A program made the position numbers and the translations under genes. Below, piece after piece: positions 1 through 12,600 of a stretch of 64,000 nt of DNA. Source of the stretch: Rhizoctonia solani (taxonomy: Eukaryota; Basidiomycota; Agaricomycetes; Cantharellales; Ceratobasidiaceae); the NCBI RefSeq assembly GCF_016906535.1, contig NC_057380.1, forward strand, positions 124,001 through 188,000, read 5' to 3'. A model generated the notes under the pieces. The model did no database searches. It saw only the letters and a list, made by a program, of their open reading frames with translations, and was not told the origin of the DNA. Numbering within the stretch: the stretch's first letter is position 1; the number at the start of each line of letters is the position of its first letter.

Positions 1-198
1 AGTTTACGTTCAAGCTCCGAAAGCCGACAGCTAGCAGTGACGCTGAGCGAGCACTACTTCGAAGCTTTCTGGATCAATTCGATTCAATCAACGGCAGCCC
101 CCGTACTGTCTGGACTATATAACCCAAGCGGTACCTCTGCGTTAACGTCTCCTCAGAACAGACACTACCTTTCAGTTCACTAACTCACATTGATCCTC

Positions 199-671
199 AT
201 GAAGCTTCTACTCGCCCTTGCCATCTCCCCGTTCCTTCTGGGAAAGCCTTTGGCCAGCCCCACACCAATTGAAGGGGTGGCTGTCCCCGAGGCCGGTGGT
301 CCTACAGTATCCTGCAAAGTGTCTCCATTCGTAAGCTTGGTAGATTTTTCCAGAATCATAGTTACATCTCTGAGCAAGCCATTCATCAGACTTGCCATAG
401 CCCGAGCGATTGCTGTTCGGGGAAGTGCACTGGAGGATTCTTTGGCGGCTTCTGCAAGCCTGGCTGGGCAAGCTAGTTTTACCAATATGGTATGTACCAG
501 CGCTATCTATGGTGGTGTTTAGATGGTATCTGACCTCACGATCATTGTTTTTTTTCACCTTGTCAGTTAGCTTTGGCAGCTCCATCATATGAAACTAGCC
601 TACAAGGTTTTCTCACTCGGAAGTATAGCAATGTTGACCTAAAATATTGTGTATCTACCCTGTTGTCATGA
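199..671 (+). CDS. Small secreted protein, 131 aa, two exons (copy 1)
   Basis: Exon 1 is 199-489 (97 codons), the intron is 490-566 (GTATGT donor; T-rich tract then TTGTCAG acceptor), and exon 2 is 567-671 ending in TGA. The frame is phase 0 across the junction. The first 19-21 residues form a classical signal peptide (MKLLLALAISPFLL followed by a polar region), so the product is expected to be secreted. The rest is Ala/Ser-rich with few cysteines, and I do not recognise a family. A TATA-like ACTATATAA lies about 85 bp upstream of the ATG (near 114). The ATG at 199 is chosen because it directly precedes the signal peptide and lies downstream of that TATA. An identical copy is in the other inverted-repeat arm. 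Confidence 0.62.
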
Positions 672-1858
672 ATCAGATATTACAACCAATACTATGCGGG
701 TTCCCACGCAGGCGCAAATAATTGATCAAATTATAGACAAGAGCAACGTAGCACATCTAATGCTACAAGCATAATATTCATTCAATAGACGGCTTAATGA
801 TGAGCTTGAGGGAAACTCAAGTCTTGAAATGCAATGCGTAGTGATAAGAGCAAAGATGCAGTACTGGACTGACTTAACCTACACTTTGGTCACTATTTGT
901 GCACTGTGGGTTCTGTATGCGCCACAAGAGGGGGAGCCTGTGACCGCCCGCAGGCAGCCTGGGGGCATTGGACGGGCTACACAAGGCCGCAACGGTCCGG
1001 ATCAAAGGCTTGGGGTGGCAGTGAACCACACATGGATGGGTATCACGGAAATCAATATATAAAAAAATACGTGATAAAAAACATAGGTGATAAACAAATA
1101 ATATTGCCAAACACGTGGTGTAAATTGAGGGGTGTCAGGTGGGTGCTGAAAAACGCAAGGATAATCTGAAACTTTGTGCTCAGTACACCATTCCAAGATT
1201 GTAGTATGGAATGGTGTCTGTCCAACTCACGTGACCATGACCTCTGCCCTTGGTCAAATATCACATGTGATGCCTCCATGCACTACAGCTCACATACTCA
1301 CTTATATATCCTTTCACTCCAATTGTCTGTTAGAAGCATGGGTATTTTTGAGATCTCCAATTGTTGATCTTTCCAACATTTGTGGATCTCACACCAGTGC
1401 TTCATCTCCCAATACTTACTCAATGCTGGTACTAATATTTAAATCCAAATCTGCAACATGATGCCTCATGCACAACACAAATTTGATTAACTTTGTTTTA
1501 GACTACCACAAAATGCTATCATGATGCCCTCAGGCTGACTACTTCAGGCACCTCAATAGGCTGGTACATGTTTCATGGATATTTCTTTTCTCCCTGCTGT
1601 TTGTTTGCTTTCTCAGTTACATTTCCAGGAGTGTAACTGAGAAGAACTTACTACAACTTGGGTCCAAAAGCTTTGATACTCTTTTGCTCATAATATCCAC
1701 CCCAATTGTCCATGGTTCAATCTCTGCTGCAAGTTTCACACTCTTTCCTTAATTTGCTACTTGTGTCTCACAATTTGTACTCCTGGAGTTTCAGACTGGT
1801 ATGATGTGACTTAGCCTAGGCACACTTGTGATATGAATTAGAATATGCATATACACTT
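672..1858. other. No gene seen; two hairpin-forming inverted repeats
   Basis: I find no supportable gene here. Two short perfect inverted repeats stand out: 11-bp arms at 1185-1195/1207-1217 and at 1611-1621/1632-1642, each with a 10-11 nt loop. Both recur in the other arm. Short open frames in this stretch have no family features. Confidence 0.5.
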
Positions 1859-2065
1859 TGTCATGACCCAACTGTATGGTTGGTCACATGCTAGTGGGCA
1901 GGTGCTTAGGGCTGTACTAAACAATGCAAAACACTATCTAAGGCTATACTACTGCTGACTAAGCTACTTAAGGTAGCACTGAACTGCCTAACTACAATGA
2001 GGAGAGGCCTTAGGCTGGTGAGGATGGGGGTAACTACTGAGGTCAAATATCTACTGGTGAGTGAG
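1859..2065 (-). repeat. LTR2-like fragment (3' part)
   Basis: Read on the minus strand it ends in GGTCATGACA and shares the LTR2-type TTAAG-rich body and the terminal 'CTAGCA...CAACC' block. Only the 3' part of an LTR is present, directly abutting the LTR2 copy at 2066. Mirrored at 36047-36253. Confidence 0.5.
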
Positions 2066-2628
2066 TGTTGTAACCACACTGTAAGGTGGGCTACTTGCTA
2101 GTGGGTCAGGTGCTTAAGGCTGTACTACTACAGGACACTGCTGTCTAAGAGGCTAACTACTGTATCTACAACACTTAAGGTGTCTAACTACTAACTACTG
2201 GGAATAGTGGGGGCCTTAGGCCTGAAGGTGGGGGGTCTACTAGACTAGTGGTGAGCAATGTACTTCTGACTAATCCAGCTACTAAGCTGGGCTACTGGAA
2301 CCTGTCTTGGATGAGGGACAAGGTAGAATCAACTTGGGGTTTCTAAGCAATTTCCCTGCTGTATATATAACAATTAGAACTAAGTACATGTGGTCTGTGC
2401 ATGTGGAAACAGAAGTCTACATGTGAAATGAGAAGCATGCTGCAGGCTGTGCAGAAGCATGGATTGTATCTAAGTGCCCTTGGCATGGCATCTTGGCACA
2501 GCATCTTGGCATGTGTAAGCACCAAGATCATGTGATTGAAAAATAAAAGATATGAAGTTTGGAAAAAATAGTAGAAAAAATAAAAAAAAATAAGCAATTC
2601 CAATGGTATAAATTACTAGTGTGTAACA
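2066..2628 (-). mobile_element. Solo LTR, LTR2 family
   Basis: On the minus strand it runs TGTTACAC...ACAACA, about 563 bp, alignable along its length with 4518-5088. It contains the family's AT-rich 5' part, CATGTG/CACGTG motif, TATATA box and C-terminal TTAAG repeats. Flanking 5-mers do not match (GTGAG versus CACTT), unlike other LTR2 copies here, and the inverted-repeat boundary lies inside it. This suggests a recombinant LTR. Confidence 0.8.
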
Positions 2629-3393
2629 CACTTGCACCCAAAAAGATTGAGCTACATGAGCTCAAATCAATGATGCTCACATCTCACTTGCACAACTGAG
2701 AATGACCTTACAATGTAATAGTAGAGTATGTAGATACAGTAGTATAGAACCTATAGACAAAAATTTAGATTGAAACTATCATAACCACACTGTAAGGTGG
2801 GTTACTTGCTAGTGGGTTGGTGCTTGTGGCTGGACTACTACAATGCAAATCTACCTAAGTCTATCTAATACTGCTTAAGGTGGTTTACTGGGTACTATCT
2901 ATGTTGTAGACACACATATACCAAGGGGTTTATTCCCTATTTTCTCAATTTTAAACAAAGGCAATTGGACTACATTTTCAATCATGTGACTTCAGCGCTT
3001 ACATCATATGCTAAGCGCCAAGCCATGTCCCCATCCATGCTTACTCATCACATGTAGCCACCTCCACCTGATGACATCATTATGACATGTCAGTGACACA
3101 TATGCATGAGTAAGTATCCTAGACATCTTTAAGGATGTTGAGGAGGTGGGTGCTTGCAGCCGGATGTATCTAAGTAGAAACCACTTAAGGCAGTGTGCAA
3201 GCTACCTACAACAACAACCAGCTATACTAAGATGACCAAGGCCATAAGGGCAGTGGCAAATTATGTAAGTACAACAAAGAGGTTGCTTAAGGCAGTGTAG
3301 ACTGTATGGACTTTGTTAAGAGTTGTGTAAGTACAGGAGTAAGAAAGAATTACTATATACAAAATGTATATGAGAGTAACTAAGAACTAGTAT
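2629..3393. repeat. Relics of LTR2 and a half-inverted LTR1
   Basis: 2782-2895 is a minus-strand LTR2 3' fragment. 2902-3113 is the first third of an LTR1 in plus orientation (TGTTGTAGACAC...CATGAGTAA). 3114-about 3300 is the LTR1 3' part in minus orientation. Nearly all CpGs that younger copies keep are TpG or CpA here, marking these as old. No gene is seen. Confidence 0.75.
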
Positions 3394-3963
3394 TGTCGTA
3401 GACACACTTGATACCAGGGAATTTATTCCCATTTTCTCGAATTTAAACGAAGTTGAACGGACGACATTTTCAATCACGTGACCTCGGCGCTTATATCATA
3501 CGCTAAGCGCTGAGCCACGTCCCCATCCGCGCTTACTCATCACACGTAACCACCTCCACCTATGACGTCATCAATGACACGTCAGTGACACGTAGGCATG
3601 AGTAAGGCCAACTGCAGAGCGGGTTCTTATTGGTTATGGTATTGCATATGATTGTATTTGTAATTAGATAGTTCTGTAATATATAAGGAGGCCAACCGAC
3701 CATGGTAACACCCAGGTCAATTACCTCTTGTTGCACTCCATACATTGTACAAGGCCTTACAGCCGGTAACCACTTAGATACACGCCTTAAGCGTTGGACT
3801 CGCTGTACATACGTAGCTTGCCGCCGCCTTATAGCGCGTGGTCATTGTAGTTAGGTAGCTTGTTGTTGTAGGTAGCCTCCTTACCGCCTTACGCGGTTTC
3901 TGACTTAGTACACACGGCCACAAGCGCCCGCTGCCTTGACGCCCCTTAAGGACGTCTAGGACA
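3394..3963 (+). repeat. 5' LTR of element A
   Basis: 570 bp, TGTCGTAGAC...CTAGGACA. It has the TATATAA box, the R-like AGGTCAATTACCT at 3714-3726 and a U3 stem-loop. Against its 3' partner most visible differences are C/T or G/A at CpG sites. Confidence 0.92.
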
Positions 3964-4473
3964 CTAGGTAATCAACCTTAAGTTGGTTGCAAACCGTGCC
4001 CACCAAGCACACCCTACTTAGACCCAACAAACAAGAAGACCCCCTGTACTAGCACAAGGGAAATCACCTGATCGGGCTTGCCTTTTGCTATCAATAATCA
4101 AACTAGCGTCGGCCCCAGGTAGTACCAAATTGCTATAAGGCAGATGGGTTCTAATTGTCCGCGTACCACCGGTCACCACACCCTTTGTCAGCGGAGCTAG
4201 TCAGCAGATCCACCCGCTTGCAGAAAACCCGTTCCACATCACGCCCGCACACGGCAGCTGATTGGTCAATAGGGACTGTCCAACGCTAGGCGGTTGACGC
4301 AAGCTCTTAGCGCCAGAACAATAAAGCAACCCATAAGTCCTGATACAGGCACCCGGCTATTAGCCCCCACTCTCCCCACATTGCCCACCATTACTTCCCG
4401 CACCCCCTCTTGCGCTTCCTCCCGCGCCTCCCAGCGCACTGCATCCCACCAAGGCCGCTCATACCCCCATGAG
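3964..4473 (+). other. Untranslated leader of element A with self-priming PBS
   Basis: AGGTAATCAACCT at 3966-3978 starts 2 nt after the LTR. It is the primer-binding site complementary to the R-region 13-mer in well-preserved copies. In A the pairing has decayed to 11 of 13. The remainder is a long leader with no supportable ORF. It aligns with the leaders of C and D. Confidence 0.75.
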
Positions 4474-4517
4474 ATGGCAACCCGCTCCCAGAGCTCCGCT
4501 CGTCCCTTGTCCCCTCT

Positions 4518-5088
4518 TGTTACAACCTCCTTAATTATACCACTGGATTCGCCTATTTTTTCTATTATTTTTAGTATTTTTTACGAACTTGATATCTTTT
4601 GTTTTTCAATCACGTGATCTCGGCGCTTATTATGCCGAAATGCCGCGCCAAGATGCCGTGCCAAGGGCGCTTAGGAGAAATCCACGCTTCTGCGCAGTCC
4701 GCAGCACGCTTCTCTTTTCACATGTAGGCTTCTATTCACACACGCACAGACCACATGTAGTTAGTAGTATTGTCTATATAAACAGCAGGAAAATTGCTTG
4801 GAGACCCCAAGTTGATTTTACCTTGTCTCATATTCATTGAGGAGGCACCAGCCAGCTAAGTAGCCGGCCCCCAGGAGTTCAGCTGACACAATCCCCTACC
4901 TTAACCTACCACATCTCCCAGGCCTCTGGCCCCTTTGCGCTCAACAGTAGATAGTAGTTGTTGCCTTAAGCAACTTAGATAGCCGTTAGTATAGCCTTAG
5001 ATACATAGTTAGATAAGCAGTGTCTGTATTAGTTACGGCCTTAAGCGCCCACCACTAGCAAGTACCCACCTTACAGTGGTGTACAACA
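4518..5088 (+). mobile_element. Solo LTR, LTR2 family, in gag of element A
   Basis: 571 bp beginning TGTTACAACC and ending GTACAACA, flanked by CCTCT on both sides (4513-4517, 5089-5093). It contains CACGTGA, a TATATAA-type box near 4775 and TTAAG-rich 3' repeats. It has no internal region, so it is a solo LTR left by LTR-LTR recombination. It retains many CpGs, so it is younger than the LTR2 copies at 2066 and 35485. Confidence 0.93.
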
Positions 5089-6395
5089 CCTCTTGATCAA
5101 GGAGAGTTGGGACCCTCTCTTCCGGCAACCGCCAATGAGCCATCAAGCAGCCTCAAACCTGAGGTCTACGGGGAAATCTCCCTTGGACAAGCAATCTCCC
5201 TCATCCTGGGATTGCAAAACCAAGTCCTCCGACTCAAGCGGGAACTCAAGGAAACCAAGGAGGCAACAAAGGAAGCCCGAGACTGGATGGGCGCAGTCAA
5301 TCAAGCCCTCACTCGCATTGAGGCTAGGGGTGGAGCCCCACACACACCAGAAGACCGGAAACCTCCAGCAGTTGAGGCCACGCCCAGGCCCTTATCAAAA
5401 ACCAACCCTCTTCCAGCGCCTAGTGCGCCCCTCATTGCCTGGGCCAACCCCACCAAAGCTCCCCTGGCCTTTGCACAGCCAACCCCAGTCCAAGCCCCCC
5501 CAAGAGGCTATACTCCCCCTCCGCCTTTGCCTATCCGACTCCGCTCCCCCCAAGTCCCACAACCAGTGGCCCCTGTAGCCGCTTATCAAACCCCCGTCAA
5601 GGTGGACCACCCTGACGCCTATACGGGGAAAATAGGGAACAAAGCCCGCCAATGGCTCACACGGATGTTGGCATGGGTACGTCTAAATCAATGGATGTTC
5701 CCCATGGATCAGGAGGTCCTATTGTTCCTCCTAATGAACATGAAGGACGTAGCAGGAGCCTGGGCTCACCCCCACCTCAATCAACTTGGGTCTCACAGGG
5801 CCCTTATCCAAACGGTTGACGGGTTCAGGACGGAGTTTTTGGCTGCATTTGGGAACCCCAATGCCACACAAGCCGCCGAGCGGCAAATTACACAACTTAC
5901 TCAGACAGGAACCTGTGCTGAGTACATCACAAAGTTTAGGACCATTTCCATGGACCTAGACTGGAACGACGCCGCCCTTTGTGGGCAATTCGCACGTGGC
6001 CTCCACTGGGAGGTCAGCCGCCTCATTGCTACCTGTGAGCAGCGCCCAACCACCCTCCTGGAGCTGCAGAACGCGGCCCTGGTCATCAATAACGCCCTCC
6101 AAGAGGAGTGTGCCAGCCACCCACCTAAGGGAAATAAGTCTGGTCCCTCTTCCACTACCCCCAACAGGGGGGCAAGTACCGGCCAACAGGCCACAAGACC
6201 AGGGCGCCTCTCCAGCAACCCCAACTTTGTCTCCAAGGAGGAGCAAAACCGCCGCAGGGCTGAAGGCCTTTGCATCAAATGCAGAAAAGCGGGGCACAAG
6301 TTTGCGGAATGGCGCACTGGCTGGAAGGCCACGCCTAAAGAGGAAGGCGTCAAAAAGGAAGCCGCCAAAGTTGGCAAAGAGTCTGGACCCAAATT

Positions 6396-6402
6396 GGGAA
6401 AA
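6396..6402 (+). other. Candidate -1 frameshift heptamer, element A
   Basis: G GGA AAA in the gag frame, one codon before the gag TAA. A -1 slip enters the open pol frame. The same arrangement occurs in C and D. Confidence 0.6.
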
Positions 6403-6408
6403 GACTAA

Positions 6409-9104
6409 GGGTACCTGCTGCTGCGCGCAAGGACCCCAAGGACTCTGGGACAATTGAAATCTGTAATATATCAAGTAGTAGCAATAGAATATCTCCCCTC
6501 TTCACAATTTCAATTAAACCAGAAAAGAAAGCAGAACACTTAGAAGTCCTGATAGATTCAGGTGCTACCTCATCATTTCTTCACCCTCACACCGCAGAAC
6601 TACTCCGCCTACCCCTAATAGACCTCCCCCAACCACGTACCGTAACTATGCTTGATGGGTTGAGCCCCCAGGCTGGAAAGATTTGGAAGAAGGCCCACCT
6701 AACCTTCCTATTTGATGGCAAACGCATGACGGAAACCTTCCTGATTTGCAATACTGGATCACACGCCGCCATCTTGGGAATTAAATGGCTAGAGGCTCAC
6801 AACCCTGAAATTGATTGGAACTCCCGCACCCTCTCCTTCCCTCACACGCCACCGGAACATGCGGCTATTGCCGAGGAGGAAGAAGCAGACCAGAAACCCC
6901 TTGAAGGAGTCCCCTCCAAATACCACCAATATGCTAAGGTATTTGGAGAGGAGGAATTCAATAAGATTCCCCCCCATTGTCACTATGATATTGCCATCAA
7001 ACTCACGGAAGAAGGTCCACTTAACTCCCCACTGTACAGCATGACTGATGCCAAGTCCTCCACACTCAAGGACTGGCTCAGGGACAAACTCAAGGCTGGA
7101 AAGATTTGCCCCAGCAAATCATCAATCAGTTCCCCCGTCATGTTTGTGCCCAAGAAGGATGGATCCCGTTGCCTTGTAGTTGACTACTGTTGCCTCAATA
7201 ACCAGACTAAAAAGAATGTCTACCCCTTACCCCGTCCAGATGACCTCATGGCCCAGCTCCGTGGTGCCAAGGTCTTCACCAAATTAGATCTGAGATGGGG
7301 ATACAACAATGTCTGGGTCAAAGAAGGTGACAAGTGGAAAACTGCCTTCCGCACCAAGTACGGCCTCTACAAGTCCCTGGTCATGACATTTGGTTTAACA
7401 AATACCCCTGCATCTTTCCAGCACTTCATGAACAACCTGTTTAAAGATCTACTGGACGTATGCGTCATCATTTATCTTGATGACATCCTGATCTATTCCA
7501 AGGATGACGCAACCCATACCCAACACGTTCATGAGGTTTTACAACGTCTAATGGATAACCAACTGTTTTGCAAGGCGTCCAAGTGTACCTTCCATGTTAC
7601 CTCTGTGGAATACCTGGGAATCGTTGTGTTGGATAAGGGTTTTAGCTTAGACAAGCTCAAGATCCAGGCAGTACAGGAATGGCCAATCCCTACTAAAGTC
7701 AAGGAAGTCCAGTCATTCCTAGGGTTTGCTAACTTCTTACAATGGTTTGTTGCCAACTTCAGTCACATGGCGCGGCCCTTGCACAACCTAGTAAAAAAGG
7801 ACACACCATGGAAGTGGGGCACAAGGGAACAAGAAGCATTCCAGGGGCTGAAAGACGCAATTACCAACGCCCCGGTCCTCTGCCACGCTGAGCCCTCCAA
7901 GCCTTACTTCCTGGAAACCAATGCCTCAGGAGCGGCTCTTGGGTCAATACTAAGTCAACGCCAGGAAGACAGACGGTTACACCCCTTAGGATTCCTGTCT
8001 GAGTCATTCAAGGGAGCAGAACAGAACTATGATACCCACAACAAAGAACTACTGGCTATCATATGATCCTTTGAGTACTGGCGTATATTCCTGGAGGGAA
8101 CCGTACACCCAATCACTGTGTTTACCAACCATAGGAACTTGGAGTATTGGAAGGAATCCCGTACCTTCAACCGCCGCCACGCCCAATGGCATCTCCTACT
8201 GGCTGGTTATAACTTCCAGATTGTGTATAGACCTGGTAAACAGTCAGGGAAACCAGATGCACTATCCCAAAGGTCAGACCATGCCAACATTCCACCAGAA
8301 CCCCAGTCCATGCTACCAGATCCTGTGTTTGCCAATGTTGCCTTAGTCACGCCAGAAAAGGAATTACAACGCCAAATTGAGCAGTCCCTAGACCAAGATG
8401 AGTCACTGGAGGAAATCCTCCAATTCCTCCATAACGAGTCAAAGGCGCCTCCTTCCATCAAACGTGCATTCAAGGATTACAAAATGGAGGCCGGATTGCT
8501 GTTTTACCAAGGACGCATTGTGGTACCTGACGTTGGAAACCTGAGAACGGACTTGCTTTGCATCTTCCACAACAGCCCATTGGCTGGCCACCCAGGCAGG
8601 CAACAAACGCTAGAGTTAGTATCAAGGGACTACTACTGGCCCAGCATCCGTGCCAACACGTATTGGCATGTGGATACCTGCAAGACCTGCCAACGGATAA
8701 GGAAGCCTAAATACGCATCTATACCTCCACAACCCCTAGAGCTTCCTACCAGACCCTGGCAATATGTTTCTTATGATATGATTGTGGACTTACCAAAAGA
8801 CAGAAATCACAACTCAATCCTGGTCATCATTGATAGCTTCACCAAGTACGGGATATTTGTCAAATGCTCCAAGAAACTAAAAGCCCTGGAACTAGCGGAA
8901 TTATTCTTGGAACACGTATGGAAACAGCACGGCATGCCCAAAAAAACGGTCTCGGATAGAGGGAGAGTATTCAACAACAAATTCCTGAAGGCGCTGTACA
9001 AACGCCTGGGAATTGATCCCCACTTCTCCTTGGCATATCATCCCCAGAGCGACGGCCAGACAGGACGGGTTAACCCATCCATCGAACACTTCCTCAGGGC
9101 GTAC
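6409..9104 (+). pseudogene. pol of element A, 5' part (protease, RT, RNase H, integrase)
   Basis: The pol frame lies -1 to gag and is open from the slip site. It has an aspartic protease (LIDSGATSS), RT with IYLDDILIYS, RNase H, an HHCC zinc finger and the first integrase core motifs. An in-frame TGA at 8064-8066 falls where copies B, C and D have AGA, TGC and CAA; a CGN ancestor explains most of this. The RNase H 'ETDASG' reads ETNASG, and several conserved Arg are Cys or Trp. The frame is cut at 9104 by element B, with target duplication CGTAC (9100-9104, 28427-28431). The 3' part is at 28432-29061. Confidence 0.9.
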
Positions 9105-9683
9105 TGTCCTAGACGTCTATAAGGACGTCAAGGAGGGGGGCGCTTGCGGCTGGAGGCAACTAAGTAGAAAACCGCGTAAGGCGGTGGCAAGCTATCCTAC
9201 AACAACGACTGGCTATACTACGGTGACCAAGGCCTTAAGGGCGGTGGCCAGCTATGTAACTACAACAAGGAAGCCGCTTAAGGCGGTGAGGACTGAGTGG
9301 CTAAGTAGGTTACTGGGCTTAAGGCCCTTGTACAGTGATGGGATGTGACAAGAGGTAATCAACCTGGGTGTTACCATGGTTGGTGTGCCTCCTTATATAT
9401 TCTGAGTAGCTACTAATTACAAATATAATATATCAAATATGTAATCCAATAAGAACCCGCTCCGCAGTTGGCCTTACTCATGCCTACGTGTCACTGACGT
9501 GTTGTGATGACGTCATAGGTGGAGGTGGCTACGTGATGAGTAAGTGCAAAGGGGGACGTGGCTTGGCGCTTTAGCGTATGATATAAGCGCCAATGTCACG
9601 TGACTGAAAATGTTCTCCAATTGCCTTTGTTTAAATTTGAGAAATTGGGAATAAATTCCCTGGTATCAATTGTGTCTACAACA
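9105..9683 (-). repeat. 3' LTR of element B
   Basis: Reverse complement runs TGTTGTAGACACAATTGATA...CTAGGACA, 579 bp, the same length as 27848-28426 and differing from it by few transitions. The polypurine tract (9687-9697 on the minus strand, AGAGG followed by a G run) abuts it. Confidence 0.93.
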
Positions 9684-12600
9684 CTGCCCCCCCTCTAAGG
9701 GCCTTGGCAGCGCCAAGGGCCTTCTTCTTCATCTCTTCTTCATATTTTTTCAAAATTTTCCCCGCATTTTTGAGGTTTTCCCGGGGTTCCCACGTGTTCT
9801 CTTCTGGTCCATAGCCCTTCCATTTGACCCTGAAGAACCATTTTCCATCCCTTTCTTCCATGTCCGTTATCCCTTCTACCTTGTATTCCTCTTCCCCATC
9901 TACAGTAACCGGAGGGGGGCAATTTTCAAAAGTGCGTTTGTCATCCCTTTTGACTTTTGACAGGAGCCCTACGTAGAATACGTTGTGGATTTGCATAGTT
10001 GGGGGAAGTTTGAGTTGGTAAGCGCGGTCGGAGATTTTCTCAATGACTTTGAATGGTCCCAAGCGTTGTTCAGTCAACTTGGGGCTCAAGGTCTTGAGAT
10101 TCACGTTTTTGGCGTCCAGCCATGCTTCTTCTCCGATTTTGAATTCCACTGGGTTTCTGTCTTCCCCGGCTATCATCCGTTGCTTAGATTGCCGTAGGGC
10201 GGATTCCACTTCCTTCCATTGTGCCTCCATTGTCTGGGCAAGGTTGTCTGCTTCTGGAACGTCTGTTGGTACGTTTGACGGGGTTAAGGTAGGTTCCCAG
10301 CCATACAGCGCCTTGAAAGGGGTCTTCCCGGTGCTGCTGTGTACGGCGTTATTGTAAGCAAACTCCGCCATGGGCAGCCATTTTGTCCAGTCCCGTTGGT
10401 TGATGCCAGAGTATGCCCTTAGGAAGTGTTCGATGGAAGGGTTTACTTGTTCTGTCTGCCCATCACTCTGAGGATGATACGCTGAAGAGAAGTGGGGGTC
10501 TATTCCCAGGCGTTTGTATAGAGCCTTCAGGAATTTGTTGTTAAAGACCCTCCCCCTATCCAAGATTGTTTTTTTGGGCATTCCATGCCGTTTCCAGACG
10601 TTTTCTAGGAATAAATCCGCCAGTTTGGGAGCTTTCAACTTTTTCAAGCATTTGATGAAGATACCATACTTGGTGAAGCTGTCAACAATAACCAGGATGG
10701 AGTCATGATTCCCGTCCTTAGGTAAATCTACTATCATGTTGTAGGAGATGTGTTGCCAGGGTCTGGATGGAAGTTCCAGGGGTTGCGGGGGAATGGAGGC
10801 GTACTTGGGTTTGCAAATTTGCTGACAAGTTTTGCAGGAATCCACGTGCCAGTAGGTGTCCAAGCGGATGCCGGGCCAATAGTAATTCCTGGAGATCAAT
10901 TCCAACGTTTGCTGCCTCCCGGGGTGTCCGGCCAAGGGGCTGTCATGGAATATGCAGAGTAGCTCCGTTCTTAGTATGCCAACGTCAGGGACTACAATTC
11001 GTCCTTGGTAGAATAACAGGCCCGCCTCCATTTTGTAATCTTTGAAGGCACGCTTGATTGACGGCGGGGCTTTGGACTCATTCTGCAGGAACTGTAGGAT
11101 TTCTTCCAATGACTCATCTTGGTCAAGCAATGACTTGATCTGGCGCTGTAACTCTTTTTCCGGGGTCACCAGGGCAACGTTAGCAAATACGGGGTCAGGG
11201 AGCATTGTTTGGTTGGCAGGTGGGATATTGGCATGATCAGAGCGTTGTGAAAGGGCATCTGGTTTCCCGGACTGTTTCCCAGGGCGGTAAACAATTTGGA
11301 AGTTATACCCAGCTAATAATAAGTGCCACCTGGCATGACAACGGTTGAAGGTTTGGGATTCCTTCCAGTATTCCAAGTTCCTGTGGTCGGTGAATACCGT
11401 GATTGGGTGTGCTGTGCCTTCCAGGAAGATTTGCCAGTATTCAAAGGATCTAATTATTGCCAAAAGTTCTTTGTTGTGGGTGTCATAGTTCTGTTTGGCA
11501 CCTTTGAAAGATTTGGACAGAAAGCCCAGTGGATGGAGACGGCCATCTTCCTGATGTTGGCTAAGTATGGACCCTAGTGCTGCGCCAGATGCATCCGTTT
11601 CCAAGAAGTAAGGTTTGGTTGGATCAGCATGACAGAGGACCGGTGCGTTTGTGATGGCATCCTTTAAACCCTGGAAAGCCTCCTGTTCCTTGGTATCCCA
11701 TTTCCATGGCACGTCCTTTTTGACCAGATTGTGTAACGGCCTAGCCATGTGGCTGAAATTGGCAACAAAGTGGCGTAGGAAGTTGGCAAAACCTAGGAAC
11801 GATTGTACTTCTTTGACCTTAGTGGGTGTAGGCCATTCTTGGACCACCTGGATTTTGAGCTTATCCAGGCTGAATCCCTTATCCGATACAATTATTCCTA
11901 GATACTCCACTGAGGTGACATGGAATGTACACTTGGATGCCTTACAAAACAATTGGTTTTCCATTAAGCGCCGTAGGACCTCGTGAACGTGCTGGGTGTG
12001 TGTTGCATCATCTTTAGAGTAGATTAGGATGTCATCAAGGTAAATGATGACGCATACATCCAGGAGATCCTTGAACAATTTGTTCATGAAGTGTTGAAAG
12101 GCGGCAGGAGCGTTTGTCAAACCAAATGTCATGACCAGGGACTTGTAGAGGCCGTACTTGGTGCAAAAGGCGGTCTTCCATTCGTTGCCTTCCTTGACTC
12201 AGACGTTGTTGTAACCCCATCTTAGGTCTAACTTAGTAAAGACCTTGGCACCGCGGAGCTGGGCCATGAGGTCATCTGGACGAGGGAGCGGGTAGACATT
12301 CTTCTTGGTGTGGTTGTTGAGGCAACGGTAATCAACAACCAAACGGCGGGAGCCATCCTTCTTAGGTACAAACATTACAGGGGAGCTAATAGAAGACTTG
12401 CTGGGACGTATTTTGCCTGCCTTGAGCTCATGCCTGAGCCAATCCTTGAGCGTAGCGGATTCGGCATCAGTCATACTGTATAGTGGAGAGTTCAAGGGGC
12501 CTTCTTCTGTTAATTCAATCCCAATGTTGTAATGCCTGTGGGGTGGAAGCTTATTGAATTCTTCTTCCCCAAATACCTTGGCATATTGATGGTATTCCAG

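Larger units (their letters stand above)
1..2572. repeat. Left arm of a large inverted repeat
   Basis: Reverse complement of 35540-38111. Paired positions sum to 38112 all along the arm, so there is no net indel, and I found no base difference in the stretches compared (about 1-600, 830-1460, 1600-1860, 1980-2360). The arm may continue upstream of base 1. The inner edge (about 2572) falls inside an LTR2-family solo LTR. Beyond it the two LTR copies are alignable but diverged. The arm holds a secreted-protein gene, a gene-free stretch and LTR relics. Confidence 0.95.
4474..6408 (+). pseudogene. gag of element A, split by an LTR2 solo LTR
   Basis: The ATG at 4474 aligns with the gag ATG of D. 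The frame runs to 4517, is interrupted by the 571-bp LTR2 (4518-5088), and resumes to TAA 6406-6408. LTR plus one target duplication is 576 nt, so the frame register is unchanged on both sides. The second part shows the coiled N-terminal region, the Pro-rich linker and the retrotransposon gag/capsid region. The C-terminal zinc knuckle reads CIKCRKAGHKFAEW, with the last cysteine of CCHC replaced. Gag would be non-functional in this state. GGGAAAA (6396-6402) precedes the stop. Confidence 0.88.

Noticed and set aside
829..1461. Overlapping open frames of 60-95 codons in the inverted-repeat arm
   Set aside because: They overlap one another on both strands, lack signal peptides and splice logic, and appear twice only because the arm is duplicated.
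1185..1642. Two 11-bp perfect hairpins as terminators or small transposon ends
   Set aside because: No adjacent gene or target duplication. Left as plain inverted repeats.
5093..6474. Several long open frames overlapping gag of A on both strands
   Set aside because: Shadow frames of a Pro-rich, GC-rich gag. The same shadows recur over gag in B, C and D, with composition tracking gag.
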